DNA of 47,826 nucleotides from Akkermansiaceae bacterium (GCA_023263995.1 JALQTQ010000001.1:1-47826); one strand, 5' to 3'. Counted from the first letter of the stretch, positions 16,171 to 25,545 are shown. Numbers and translations: made by a program. The notes: a model not told the origin generated them from the letters alone.

Positions 16171-16819
16171 GTCTTGACCCATGAAACCGAACCAAAACGA
16201 AACCACCTGACCAATCACCCACTCACAAACCGAACTTTACCGCCATGATGGTGTCACGGATGTCGCGCGTCTGAAAAATTCCGTGGGCGTTACAAAGAGA
16301 ACGTCCGGCTGCTAGATGAGACCGCATTTTCTTTCCTCGACCCGAATAGGTCACCTGGCGCTTTGCCAACGAGCAAACGCGCGGATAGCAGGCTGTGATC
16401 GTTGGAAGATCCACGACACTCCCAGTGGGAAGAAAGACTTTCGTAAAACTCAACCCGAGCCCAATCCCCGGCGGCTCCAGAACAGGCGGCTTCATTCCGC
16501 TCAAGGACGAATCCGGCATAACTCGCTGCGCTCGGCCTGCGGCACTTATTCCGTTTCGTCCTTGATCTCCATTGCGCCTCCCGTTGGGAGTAAATATGGG
16601 CTTTCAAGGAAGCCCTTTGGCAGACCTTGAAAGAGAGGACCGACCCCACCGAACCCGAATCAAGACCCCTACCGAACAAAAAAATCACACCCGGACTTGA
16701 CCAACCTCATAGCAGGAATTTGCTTTTGGCGGAAAGGCCGCGGCGTTGGGGGCTGGCGTCATGCATGGGGGAAAAAGGGGGTTGACTGACAGGCACTCTA
16801 CGCAATCCTTGACAGCGGT
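16171..16819. other. non-coding stretch between the IS110 transposase and the LuxR-type gene
   Basis: No convincing gene is present. Short open frames on both strands have no family motif and no signal peptide. The left part should contain the right end of the IS110 element. The middle has GC-rich sequence around 16510-16580 that looks like intergenic repeat DNA. A TTGACT sequence near 16782 could be a promoter -35 box for the next gene, but a matching -10 box is weak. Confidence 0.5.
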
Positions 16820-17869
16820 ATGTCTACCAGTTTCACACCGCGGGACCTGCTTGATTTTTCAGTGGACCTGCAAGAGCTTGTTGGCTCCGAAACGTTTGAG
16901 CAAAGTTGCCTTTCCCTGCTCCGAAGCTGCGAGCTTCTCCCCGTCGGCGTGGCGCATCACATGCGATATCAACCGGCAACGGACCGCTCGGTAATCATCG
17001 ACGAGAACGGAACGGTGGAACAGGAGGGTGGGCCTATCGAAAGGGTGATCGATACATTTTCGACGGAGCTGCCCGCTTTCAAGACCGCGGTGGAAACTGC
17101 GGATCAACCCGCCGCCCTTTCCATGTATCAATCCCGGGCGGAAATAGAAAAGTCCACGATTTGGAATGCCGTGATCCGCCCTTTCGGCATGGCGGATGTG
17201 CTCAATCTTCCCCTGATGCAGGCGGAAACCCGGCATAGTATTATCATGGCCAGCCCGAGAAGATTCGATGATCGTGACCTTGATCTGGCCGAGGTGTTGC
17301 GTCGCCAGATCATTGCCGCGATGCGCAACCACTACTGGCTGAAGCACGCGGAAGCAAACGGCAGGCATTTCGAAGAGGTCAAAGGCCGATCAGTGATTCT
17401 TGAGCCTGCGAAAGACGGTTCGTTTCATGACTGGGGGCTGGTTGCGCACCGTCTCGCCCAGGGCGATGCCTACGCCTTTCCCGCCAGCCCCCCGGCCGAC
17501 CTCGTTGAATGGTTCGGGAGGCATGTCGCTCGGTTTCCCCTTCAATCGACGGATATGAATCGGGCTAGGTTTCAGCTGGACAAGGCAAGCGATCTCTCGG
17601 TGCACGCGGTCTTTTTGAGCAGCCGCGATGGTCGCCACCGCTTGTTGCTCTACTTGCCGAGCGGGGTGCCTGCCGGCCTGGGCTTGACCAAACGGGAAAT
17701 CGAAGTCCTGAATTGGATTTGCCATGGCCGCGGCAACAAGGATATTTCCACCGTGCTCGGCATCAGTCACCACACGGTGCGTCGGCATGTGGAAAAAATT
17801 TTTCAAAAGCTGCACGTTGCCACGCGGAACGAGGCCGCTGCAATCGCCCGTGGCTGGTTTGAGGACTGA
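16820..17869 (+). CDS. LuxR-type transcriptional regulator
   Basis: A 349-aa protein with a C-terminal LuxR/GerE helix-turn-helix (about 286-345): LGLTKREIEVLNWICHGRG, then NKDISTVLGISHHTVRRHV and EKIFQKLHVATRNEAA. The N-terminal 280 residues have no receiver-domain aspartate pattern and no autoinducer-binding signature that I recognise. They may be a GAF-like sensor (segment RHSIIMASPRRFDDRDLDLAEVL), but this is inference. It stands alone between an IS element and a convergent LamG gene. The target genes cannot be told from sequence. Confidence 0.85.
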   Translation: MSTSFTPRDLLDFSVDLQELVGSETFEQSCLSLLRSCELLPVGVAHHMRYQPATDRSVIIDENGTVEQEGGPIERVIDTFSTELPAFKTAVETADQPAALSMYQSRAEIEKSTIWNAVIRPFGMADVLNLPLMQAETRHSIIMASPRRFDDRDLDLAEVLRRQIIAAMRNHYWLKHAEANGRHFEEVKGRSVILEPAKDGSFHDWGLVAHRLAQGDAYAFPASPPADLVEWFGRHVARFPLQSTDMNRARFQLDKASDLSVHAVFLSSRDGRHRLLLYLPSGVPAGLGLTKREIEVLNWICHGRGNKDISTVLGISHHTVRRHVEKIFQKLHVATRNEAAAIARGWFED

Positions 17870-18066
17870 CACGAACGGCCAGAAGGCGGAGCTTCACTTC
17901 CTGTCTGCCGGCTCGAGTTCGCTGCGGAATTCAATCCAACTCCCCGGCAATCGACTGAGGTGCCACACCCTGGTCATTCCACACCGGCCATGCTGAGATG
18001 TCCGGGCCCAGTCCCCCGGCTTCCTCGACACCAAACTCACCGGGTTTGCAGCGTAGTGCTTTTCCG

Positions 18067-18987
18067 CTATGACACTGCCCCGGGCTTCACTTGGCCTTGG
18101 ACCTCCCGGCGACGGCGGAAGAGGACAGAGCCTGCAATCATGAGGGCGAGGCCGAGGACGCCGGAGGGCTCGGGAATGGCATTGATCGACCCGGGAAGCG
18201 CTCTGACGGGCTCATTCTGAATACGAGCAATTTCACTGCTGCTGATGACTTCGTCCCAAATTGCGACATCATCGATATATCCTTCGAAATTGCGTCCTGT
18301 CCCCGCGCGGTGTCCACCGATGACGAGGCCATTCCCGGCATCGATCAACGTCCCTGCCTGCTCATTATCGGAAGCGATGCGGGTGACGAGAGTGCCGTTG
18401 ATGTACGAATCCAGAGTGTCGGTCGTCGAATCGTAGGTGGTGATCACATTGACCCACTCCTGAGTGGGGCTGGAAAATTCGTAGTGTTGATCACTGATAT
18501 TTCCCACCGAAGTGTAAACTTGCGCGACATCTTCGTTTGAAATGTCCCTGAGTCCCAGCGAAATCGGGTGGCTCTGGGATCCGCCGACTGTATCGTTCTG
18601 GGTCGATTCCATCACGAAATATCGGTCGGATCCCGTGATGTCCGCGACATCGAGGTAGTACCATGCCGAGTAGGAGAAGCTACTGCCCTGCTCGAGCATG
18701 TTGCCCGAACCGGAGTCAGTAAACAGATATTGACTTTGATCACGGCTGAAAGAGGCACTTGAACTCCCGAACTTGGTTTCAACCGAGGAGATACTGGCGC
18801 CACCGGAGCCACCGAACGCAGTCAGATCGAAGTCGCTGCCGCCGACGTAGGCATTGAAGCCTGCGCCGGGTAGGCTTTCTTCGAAGGGGTAGTAGACGAC
18901 GAGCTCCGCGTGGCACGTCAGATTTGTTCCAGCGGTGACGAGGATGGCCGCTAATTTCAGTTTCACCATCGTTGTGGATCTGAACAT
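18067..18987 (-). CDS. secreted LamG-domain protein with PEP-CTERM tail
   Basis: About 306 aa from ATG 18987 (MFRSTTMVKLKLAAILVTAG); ATG 18969 is equally possible, while the longer upstream frame has no signal peptide. A LamG/concanavalin-like jellyroll fills the middle (VVYYPFEESLPG, SFSYSAWYYLDVADI, FEGYIDDVAIWDEVIS). The C-terminus has a full PEP-CTERM signal: NAIPEPSG, a hydrophobic stretch (VLGLALMIAGSVLF) and RRRRE. The Arg cluster is followed by an unusually long tail of about 12 residues. PEP-CTERM proteins are processed by exosortase and go to the cell surface or matrix. LamG domains commonly bind carbohydrate. Confidence 0.88.
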   Translation of the reverse strand: MFRSTTMVKLKLAAILVTAGTNLTCHAELVVYYPFEESLPGAGFNAYVGGSDFDLTAFGGSGGASISSVETKFGSSSASFSRDQSQYLFTDSGSGNMLEQGSSFSYSAWYYLDVADITGSDRYFVMESTQNDTVGGSQSHPISLGLRDISNEDVAQVYTSVGNISDQHYEFSSPTQEWVNVITTYDSTTDTLDSYINGTLVTRIASDNEQAGTLIDAGNGLVIGGHRAGTGRNFEGYIDDVAIWDEVISSSEIARIQNEPVRALPGSINAIPEPSGVLGLALMIAGSVLFRRRREVQGQVKPGAVS

Positions 18988-19414
18988 GGCTGTCGACTTT
19001 GGGAGTGGGTCTTGAAGTCTGAAGTAGGGTTGAAAACGGAGCCAGGCGAGACAGGCCTTTATTGACGCTCTAGGGGACAGGTGGTTTCCAGTCAAGGGCG
19101 GGATTTTTAAAAAAATCAAGGCCTTTGTGAGGCCGCCCTGGCCTTCGTCCCCCGCGGGGGAAATTTCTGGTTTGTCAGGTGTCATCTCAGTCATGATCGA
19201 CAGGACAGTGAACGACCACATCGCCCTGTTCCATAGGCCGAATGCCCTATTTCTGAATCTTCCCAAAATTCGGGTTGCAAGTGAGGTGTCCGCGGGCAGA
19301 ATTCGAGTGGCCGATTTCGCCCCTCAGCGGTAGGCGGAATGACCTAATTTGGGCTCGCCCCCTTGCGATCCCATGATGGCGACACAAGAGAATGTTCACC
19401 ATCTTCGAAACACG
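18988..19414. other. intergenic region, no gene recognised
   Basis: The gap between the divergent LamG gene and the SUMF1-like fragment. Short frames lack family motifs. It should hold the promoters of both flanking genes, but I see no convincing -35/-10 pair. Confidence 0.5.
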
Positions 19415-19726
19415 ATGAAAACAGCACTTCGTTTTTTAGCGCTTCTCTTTCTGCCGACTTCAGGGTCTCGTGCCGAACTCGTCGCCTTCGGCGGTGGCCT
19501 GCAGGTCGGCTTCACGAACATCGGCGACGCCGGGAATGCAGCGGATACGACGGGTGCCCCGGATCCGGCGACGTCGGAGGACTACGAGTTTCGCATTTCG
19601 ACCTGCGAGATCTCGCCAGCGCAGCGAGAGGCGGGATCATCTTTCTGCCGGATTTGGTGCCCTTCGCGGTTTCGAGTGGAAGAAATTTTCCCACAGGGTG
19701 GTTCCCAGTCGGCGGCGGGGTGCTGA
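19415..19726 (+). pseudogene. N-terminal remnant of an SUMF1-like (formylglycine-generating-enzyme fold) exported protein
   Basis: From ATG 19415 the peptide has a signal sequence (MKTALRFLALLFLPTSGSRA) and then VGFTNIGDAGNAADTTGAPD and DYEFRISTCEIS. That order is typical of Verrucomicrobial secreted SUMF1-domain proteins, which begin with a 'GDAGNAADTTG ... YEYRIGKYEIT' type segment. About 55 residues later the match ends: the remaining residues (REAGSSFCRIWCPSR) are unrelated and the frame stops at 19726. The rest of the domain is missing. Confidence 0.55.
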
Positions 19727-19744
19727 AGTAGCTGTTTCATCCCC

Positions 19745-20206
19745 ATGTCCCCATCCTGCCCACCTCCGAAGAACTCGACGGTCCCGCTCCCGGAAAACCC
19801 GAAGGTGAAAGGAAAATGGGTGGTCAAACGCAAGCGGAACCCCTGGGTGCGACGTATTGCCGTGGTCACCCTGCTGCTCGCCGTCGCGGCGGGCACTCTC
19901 TACTGGAAACGTGCCGCCCTGCGGCACCACGCCAACGACTGGAGCGCGGATCGTCACCTCGCCCACGCCGAGCGTGAGCTCGCAGCCGGCCATCATCGCG
20001 TCGCGCTTTCCCGGGCTCTCACCGCGCTCGAACTGGATCCTCGTCGGATCGAGCCGCTTCGGGTGCTTTGTGCCTCGGCCCGGGAACTCGACGACTCGCG
20101 TTCGCTCGTCCTTGCCACCGCCCTGGCTCGTCACCCCGAGGCGACAGACCCGGACCGGATCGACGCGCTCTCCGTTTTTGCCGAGGTGGGGATCGGGTCG
20201 AGGTGA
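19745..20206 (+). pseudogene. membrane-anchored TPR-like protein, 3' end cut by a group II intron
   Basis: A 153-aa frame with a basic N-terminus (KWVVKRKRNPWVRR), one membrane helix (IAVVTLLLAVAAGTLYW, about 38-54) and TPR-like helices after it (LAHAERELAAGHHRVALSRA, LTALELDPRRIEPLRVLCAS). The last residues (IGSR and stop) are read from the 3' end of the antisense intron that begins at about 20197. The continuation of the gene was not found on the far side of the intron (22099 onward), where the joined frame ends after about 20 codons. The intact parent is probably a longer TPR protein. Confidence 0.6.
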
Positions 20207-20267
20207 CGGGATTGCGCCCGTCACCCCTCCCACACCACCGGACAAGCGGTTTTCCGCATCCGGCGGT
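20202..20267 (-). ncRNA. group II intron domains V and VI
   Basis: Domain V is 34 nt (20234-20267): a stem beginning ACCGCCGG, an AUG internal region, CGG-AAAA-CCG tip and GUCCGGUGGU return strand, with CGC at the catalytic-triad position. Domain VI is a perfect 9-bp stem GGTGACGGG/CCCGTCACC with a 6-base loop. Confidence 0.75.
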
Positions 20268-20285
20268 TGAACAACGGCCTCTTCT

Positions 20286-21712
20286 CTAGCCGCTCATTTC
20301 TGAGCCGCCAGCTTCGGCAAGATCTGATGGAGTCAGGAATCGGTATTTCCTCAGCCGCTTGTTGCTGAGCGCGGTGTGCATGACGGCATGAGCTGCCATG
20401 CGCCACGCTCCGCGGCTGCTGCCACCCAGGCGCACTTGCTTCGGTGGCAGGCCGAGACGACGAAGGGCATTGCATCTCCCCGCCGTCTTGTGCCACCTCA
20501 GCCAGAATAGCTTGCGGATGTGTCGACGAATCCACTTCGAAAGTGAACTCATCCGCCACGGCACTTCAACAAGCCGGAAGTAGCCATACCACCCTCTTAG
20601 ATAGGTCAGCCAATGGTCACGGATCGCTTCGGAGGACTTCTTTTGTCGACGATTATCAAAGTGCTCTCGCACCTTGTCTTTGAACCGATTCAGGCTCTTT
20701 TGCGACAAATCCAGACGTCCTTTCTGATCGATCCGGTACCCCAGAAAGCTCCCTTCATCCGGAGGACGGACTTGGCTTTTCTCCCGGTTCACTTCAAGCC
20801 TCAGGACCTTTTCGATCCACTTTACGATACTCTCGTAAATGCGCTGTGCGCTGCGCTCACTTCCCGCGTAGATGGTCACATCGTCGGCGTAGCGACAGAA
20901 GGCCACTCCGCGCGATTCCAGTTCCTTATCCAAAGCATCGAGATAGATGTTGGCCAATAGCGGGCTCAAGGGGCCCCCTGAGGGACGCCCACCGTGCTCT
21001 TGCTGATTTTACCATTCTCCATTGCTCCGGCACGCAGGTAGCTACCAATGAGCCGAAGCAGGGGTTTATCCCTGACTTTCTGCCCAACGGCACGCATGAG
21101 GGTGTCGTGGTTGACGTGGTCGAAGAACGCTTTGATGTCGAGGTCAACAACCCAGGTCTTGCCTTCTTGGACATAGCTTTGGGCTGTTTTCACCGCATCG
21201 TGAGCGCTCCTGTTCCTGCGAAATCCATAGCTATGCTCGCTGAAGCCGGGGTCGAAGACTGGGTCCAGCACTCCGACCACGGCTTGTTGGATCAAGCGAT
21301 CCACGGTCGTCGGAATCCCGAGTTGTCTTTCTCCCCCAGCTGGCTTGGGGATACGCACCCGCCTCACGGGCGAGGGTTTGTATTTCCCAGCCACGAGTTT
21401 GGCTTGGATCTTACTCCAATGTCGGCGCACGTGCTCCGACAAGTCCTCGACTTCGATTCCATCAATCCCGGCAGCTCCTTTGTTGGCTTTCACCTTCAGG
21501 TAGGCCGCTCGCAGATTCTCAGAACTCAGAACGAGGTTCATCATTTCTTCATTCAGCACTTTCTTTTCACTCACCTCCGCTGTCGAATGGTCCTCGCCCG
21601 TCGCGGCTCGGGTTCTCGCAGATCCATTGCAGTCTCCTTTGCCGCCAGGTCCGGAAGCTGCCTGTGGGGCCACTCCGTCCTGTTTCGACTGACTACTCGG
21701 ATCATTCATCAA
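20286..21712 (-). pseudogene. ltrA: group II intron reverse transcriptase/maturase, frameshifted
   Basis: Two frames make one maturase of about 475 aa. The first (20966-21712) holds RT domains 0-4: NLRAAYLKVKANKGAAGIDG, SYGFRRNRSAHDAV and VVDLDIKAFFDHVNHD, ending in GVPQGAP. The second (20286-20969) resumes with LSPLLANIYLDALDKELE, then the catalytic CRYADDVTIYAG, and the maturase X/GIIM domain (WIRRHIRKLFWLRWHKT, LRKYRFLTPSDLA). The joint lies in a G5-C4 run near 20969; a sixth G would restore GVPQGGPLSPLLAN. So one base is missing, by mutation or by a sequencing slip in a homopolymer. All motifs are otherwise intact, which points to a recent event. Confidence 0.85.
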
Positions 21713-22100
21713 GGTTGGTTCGGCTGTCTGTTTCGTTTGTTCTTCTGCCCTTCGCTCCGCTGGCTTTCACCAGTTTCTACGCTACTACGGCGTCTGCTGA
21801 CTTCTCAGCTGCTCTCACAGCCGAGATCTCCCCGGGTAAGGTGCGATGACTTTCAGCCTGTGCCGTTCGGCTCTACCTGGTGTGTCTTTCGATGACGTGT
21901 TGGATTTCGCATTTCCTAGCATGCTAATCGCCCACACCCGGCCTCGCTGCCGATTCGTGTTCCTACGGTCGTGCTTTTGATCCACGCTTCCTTCACCACC
22001 TCGGTCGCCCTTGGTGGCTTGCGCTTCACTACGGTTCTTTGTCATTCTGTCCGGTAATCTCATTTCATATTACGAGTCATCGCCCATGCCGGGCGCACTA

Positions 22101-22188
22101 GGCCGATCCTCGTAGGACCGGCCGCCAGCCACCCCTAAAATTAACCAGCCTATGAGGTGGCTGTGTTTTCAATCGGTAAATTTTGACC
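22101..22188 (-). repeat. structured leader of an IS4-type element, copy B
   Basis: Aligns with 12738-12823 over its full length. The hairpin GGCCGATCCT-CGT-AGGACCGGCC (22101-22123, one mismatch) is followed by GCCAGCCAC, an AT-rich spacer, CAGCC, GTGGCTGTG and CAATC. CAGCCAC (22126-22132) can pair with GTGGCTG (22158-22164). No transposase follows; the group II intron starts two bases past the hairpin on the minus strand. Confidence 0.55.
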
Positions 22189-22355
22189 CTGTTGCCCAAT
22201 CTTCGTTTGGTTTCTCAATAATCGCGGAGTCGGAGGACTTCTCCATCACAATCTGCGAGTTGCGAGGCATTCCTGGACCTTCGGCAATCTTACTCACTTG
22301 CTTAGCGGGAGGCTTTGGGATTTTCCGGACGAGGAGGCGGAATCTCGGAGAGTGA
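22152..22355 (+). pseudogene. C-terminal remnant of a PEP-CTERM protein
   Basis: The last 29 residues form a PEP-CTERM-type tail: GIPGPSAILLTC, a hydrophobic run LAGGFGIF and RTRRRNLGE. The motif reads P-G-P instead of P-E-P. Upstream, FGFSIIAESEDFSITICELR resembles the end of a LamG or similar beta domain. There is no signal peptide, and the first residues are read from the IS-type leader at 22101-22188. The N-terminal part of the gene is lost. Confidence 0.6.
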
Positions 22356-22882
22356 GTGAGGTGGTGAACTGCTATTAGTCTGGGAAACTGAAAAGGCGGG
22401 AAACTGAAAAGGAGTGCAGTCGATGGCGAAACGATTGCACGAGGATGGTTTGATCAGCCGGACTCCCGGAGGGATAAATCTCTTATGAGACTGCTTTTCG
22501 GAGCGGAGTTTCAGTCCTGTCTTTCCCCGGCCAAAGCCGGGAGGGGGGCTGCTAGGCATATGACACTTGAAAGCTGCCAGCGGCACCTTTGGCGACACCG
22601 CAAGCACAACGGCAAGTCAGCGGCCGAGGGCTCGCAGGGCAAGCCTCTGAGCATCAGCACGCAACGGGTTCGCCTTGGCACCCTCAAGGAGTACTTCACG
22701 AAGATAAAGGTCCGCCGATTTCTTTGGCTGGATGAGTTTCCAGGGCCAGCAGGTCGGTCACCACCACCTCAAACATCCGCTTTTAACCACACCGAAAAAG
22801 ACTGTCCTGCAGGCGCGATGGGGCCGACCAAGCCAGCAAGCCGCCGAGCCCTTCACACAAAGAGAAGAGCCACATCCTGAAT
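22356..22882. other. no gene recognised; contains a duplicated 15-mer
   Basis: An open frame at 22485-22880 has no family motif, rare-type composition and no plausible start context; I do not call it. Two direct copies of GGGAAACTGAAAAGG lie at 22382-22396 and 22398-22412. Confidence 0.5.
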
Positions 22883-22909
22883 GCAAAAGAAGCGGCCATT
22901 GAGGCCGCT
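22883..22909 (-). terminator. Rho-independent terminator after the LamG/TSP3 gene
   Basis: On the minus strand a perfect 9-bp stem GAAGCGGCC/GGCCGCTTC with a TCAAT loop is followed by TTTT. It lies about 30 bases after the stop codon at 22939. Confidence 0.8.
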
Positions 22910-22938
22910 TCCTGATCGATCTAGGAAGGATCTTTATG

Positions 22939-25389
22939 CTACTCCGTCACTCTCAGGAAGAGCTTCGGAGCATTGGGAACAGGGTTCACGATTGGCCCAA
23001 CCGTGGTGCTTGTTCCATCGGCGGGGATGCCATCGATCAACTCGTTGCTGAAGTCCACGAGGTCGGTGGACCAGAAGACACGATAGGACTTCCCAGGCAC
23101 CGATGTGAAGGTAAGGGTCAGGCCGTCGGTTGAGGCGTCGTATTGGATGGAGGTGATCTCAATCTCTCCGGAGCCGAGGATGGCGTCGGGACCGGCGGTA
23201 AAGCTTGCCTGCACGGCAGCGTCATTCATCGCCCCTTCGTAAATGCGGAACTCGTTCAACCGGCCCTGCAGATAATTGTCGCCAGTCCAGTTCGAGCGTC
23301 CGAGCCAGTTGTTGACGTCATTCATGTCACGGGGAGTGAAGGTAGTGGTGCGGGAGCTTTGCCTCACACCATCGCGGTAGACAGTCAGCTGCCCTCCTCC
23401 GTTTCCGTCGGAAGTCCAGATTCCCGCAACGTGATATTCCCGACCGATAGAACTGGCGAGCGCGGTGTCGGCCGCTTCCTCGTCGCCATCGACCGGTCCG
23501 ACACCCCCTCCAGCGGCGAGGCCGTCGGCGTTACGAACGGAGGTGCGCTGGAGGTTGAGATCGACTCCCTGGGAGGGGGCATAGATGAAGTAATCCAGGC
23601 CCTGGCTGACACCGGTCATCGTGGAGGTCACTTCCCCGATCTCGGTGGAGCCAAAGTCCCAGATTCTTCCCCAATTCTGGATCGCATCCATCGTATACCA
23701 TGCCTCGAAAGTGACGTGGTCATGCGCAGAGAGAAGTCCGTTGGGCAGGTCGACGTAGGCGGCATCCGCAGAAGCACCATCGCCCCCGGGAAGAGACAAG
23801 GCATTTCCCTGCCAAGTGGCGTTATTCCCGACGATCGTTCCATTGGCACCCCCGACCGAGTCCACGATCACGGTGCCTGGGCCGGCCGGACCGGCCGGTT
23901 CATTAAAGGAGTAGCGATGGGCCAGACCGGGGGTCGTGGCATCGACGGCGAGTGGGTTGGTTCCACCCGCGACCTCCGGTCCGTCGTTGATTCCGTCATC
24001 GTCGCTGTCGGCGTCGAGCGGCAGAGTCTTGGTGGTATTGATCTCGTCGCCATCCGAGAGGCCGTCGCCGTCGCTGTCGGGATTCACGGGGTCAGTATTG
24101 GAGGTATTGACCTCCTGCCCATCATTGAGGCCGTCGCCATCGGTGTCGTCATCATTGGGCAGGGTGCCAATCTGAACTTCCTGCAGGTTGCTGAGACCAT
24201 CACCATCCTCGTCAAGCGCAGCATCTGACGCGCTATTGGGATCGAGGAAGACGTATTGCGTTTCGATCCCGTCGATGATGCCATCGTCATCGCTGTCGGC
24301 ATCGAGAGGGTCGGTGTAGTGATTGTTAATTTCCTCGTTATCCGAGAGCGCATCATCGTCGCTGTCAGTGTCAAGAGGATCAGTGTTGTGAGTGATGACT
24401 TCCTCTCCGTCGCTTAGTCCGTCATCATCGCTATCGCCGTCGTTCGGGATAGTCTTTCGTTGAAATTCCTCGAGGTTGCTGAGGCCGTCCGCATCTTCAT
24501 CGAGATCGGCATCGTCTGGATTGTTCGGGTCGAGGAAGGTGTAGAGATCCTCGTAGGCGTTGGGAATCTGATCGCCATCGGAATCGGCGGCGTAATCAAT
24601 GATCGTCTCTGGCCCAGCCTCGATGTTGGAGATGACCTGCTGCTCCGTGAGGGCGGCGTCATAAATACGAAACTCGTCGTAGGTCGCATTGATGTTGGCG
24701 TCGGCGGTCCAGTTGGAGCGGCCCAGCCAGTTGTTGACGTCGTTGATATCGGCAAGGTTAGAGTTGACCACACCGTCGGTTGTCAGTCTCACCCCGTCAC
24801 GCCAGTAGTTGATTTTGCTGGTTCCCACACCAGTATCCTCCCAGGTGACGGCGAAGTGGAAGGTTTGCCCCCCAATCGTGGGGACGCCGCTGTCGAAGGT
24901 GTAAATGCCACCTCCACCGGGGTCTTCATTGCGGACCTCGATGCGCTGTAAATTGTAATCGCCGCCGCGCGTGGCCGACAGGAGAAGGTAATCTGTTCCG
25001 GTGCCTCCGCCGCCGGGCCCGCTCAATTCGGAGAACTCACTGGAGCCGAAGTCGAAGACGCGGCCCCAGGGTTGGTCGGTGGAGTCGATCGTGATCCAAC
25101 CTTCGATGGTCACGGCGGTGTGAGTGGAAAGGAGGCCGTTGGGGAGATCTCCGTAAGCTTGGGTGGCCGAGCTTCCACCCGGAAGATCCAAACCGGTCCC
25201 GGTGAAGATGGCCCCGGCTCCCAGGACGCTACCATCGGCCCCCCCCACTGAATCAGTCAAGGTGGCCCCGGTGGCATCTCCGGCGGGGTTATTGAAGGAG
25301 TAGCGATGGATTAGTTGTCCATGCAGGGGTGTTGAGGCCCCGACGAGGCTCAGGAAAAACCCCGAGCGCAGAGCTTTATTAATTTTCAT
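22939..25389 (-). CDS. secreted protein: LamG, calcium-binding TSP3 repeats, LamG, C-terminal module
   Basis: About 816 aa from ATG 25389 (MKINKALRSGFFLSLVGAST, signal peptide). The first LamG domain is at about 28-255 (HRYSFNNPAG, HTAVTIEGWITIDS, NINATYDEFRIYDAALTEQQ). Seven or so thrombospondin type 3-like repeats follow to about 475, each with an acidic DSDDDGLSDGEE-type loop expected to bind calcium. A second LamG domain comes next (HRYSFNEPAG ... GRLNEFRIYEGAMND). The last 75 residues (EIEITSIQYDASTDGLTLTF to the final LFLRVTE) form a beta module also seen at the ends of three other proteins here. There is no PEP-CTERM tail. Two LamG domains on a calcium-stiffened rod suggest polysaccharide binding at the cell surface. 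The first LamG is closely related to the protein at 29317-30195. Confidence 0.88.
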   Translation of the reverse strand: MKINKALRSGFFLSLVGASTPLHGQLIHRYSFNNPAGDATGATLTDSVGGADGSVLGAGAIFTGTGLDLPGGSSATQAYGDLPNGLLSTHTAVTIEGWITIDSTDQPWGRVFDFGSSEFSELSGPGGGGTGTDYLLLSATRGGDYNLQRIEVRNEDPGGGGIYTFDSGVPTIGGQTFHFAVTWEDTGVGTSKINYWRDGVRLTTDGVVNSNLADINDVNNWLGRSNWTADANINATYDEFRIYDAALTEQQVISNIEAGPETIIDYAADSDGDQIPNAYEDLYTFLDPNNPDDADLDEDADGLSNLEEFQRKTIPNDGDSDDDGLSDGEEVITHNTDPLDTDSDDDALSDNEEINNHYTDPLDADSDDDGIIDGIETQYVFLDPNSASDAALDEDGDGLSNLQEVQIGTLPNDDDTDGDGLNDGQEVNTSNTDPVNPDSDGDGLSDGDEINTTKTLPLDADSDDDGINDGPEVAGGTNPLAVDATTPGLAHRYSFNEPAGPAGPGTVIVDSVGGANGTIVGNNATWQGNALSLPGGDGASADAAYVDLPNGLLSAHDHVTFEAWYTMDAIQNWGRIWDFGSTEIGEVTSTMTGVSQGLDYFIYAPSQGVDLNLQRTSVRNADGLAAGGGVGPVDGDEEAADTALASSIGREYHVAGIWTSDGNGGGQLTVYRDGVRQSSRTTTFTPRDMNDVNNWLGRSNWTGDNYLQGRLNEFRIYEGAMNDAAVQASFTAGPDAILGSGEIEITSIQYDASTDGLTLTFTSVPGKSYRVFWSTDLVDFSNELIDGIPADGTSTTVGPIVNPVPNAPKLFLRVTE

Positions 25390-25545
25390 GATGTTTGTTG
25401 CCTGATTCTTTGGTTGATTGTGTGATGAATAAATTACCATCGATTGTCTTCGCTCATAGGTTTTTTTCGACACCTTTCATGTAAAAAAGCGACACAGGAT
25501 TGATACTCAGGGTCCTTCCTTTTTCCTGACCGCTCCATGCAACGG

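Larger units (their letters stand above)
14930..16260 (+). mobile_element. IS110-family insertion sequence (ends approximate)
   Basis: One transposase gene is flanked by non-coding ends. IS110 elements often lack clear terminal inverted repeats and make no target duplication, so the exact ends cannot be read here. The left boundary lies somewhere between the esterase terminator (14899) and the leader hairpin; the right boundary lies after 16170. The element has inserted just downstream of a terminator, where it disrupts no gene. Confidence 0.55.
20197..22098 (-). mobile_element. group II intron with maturase ORF
   Basis: The 5' end on the minus strand is GTGCGCCCGGCATGGGCG, starting at 22098 and fitting the GUGYG consensus. 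About 390 bases of structured RNA follow, then the maturase ORF, domain V (20234-20267) and a domain VI hairpin (stem 20202-20210/20217-20225). The 3' end is placed at about 20197 from the sequence following domain VI; a few bases of error are possible. Total length is about 1.9 kb, normal for bacterial introns. It lies antisense to the TPR-like gene and two bases 3' of a hairpin (22101-22123), a placement favoured by class C introns. Confidence 0.8.

Noticed and set aside
16223-16519. 98-codon minus-strand frame after the IS110 element
   Set aside because: No signal, domain or start context; composition unlike neighbouring proteins.
20960-20975. Programmed frameshift in the maturase
   Set aside because: The site lacks a slippery heptamer with downstream structure as used in IS elements, and maturases are normally a single frame; a base loss in a G-run is simpler.
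20197-22098. Retron or diversity-generating retroelement
   Set aside because: The RT is followed by a maturase X domain and is enclosed by a group II intron RNA with domain V; no template/variable repeats are seen.
22485-22880. 131-codon plus-strand frame
   Set aside because: Basic, low-complexity peptide without motif; the region looks intergenic.
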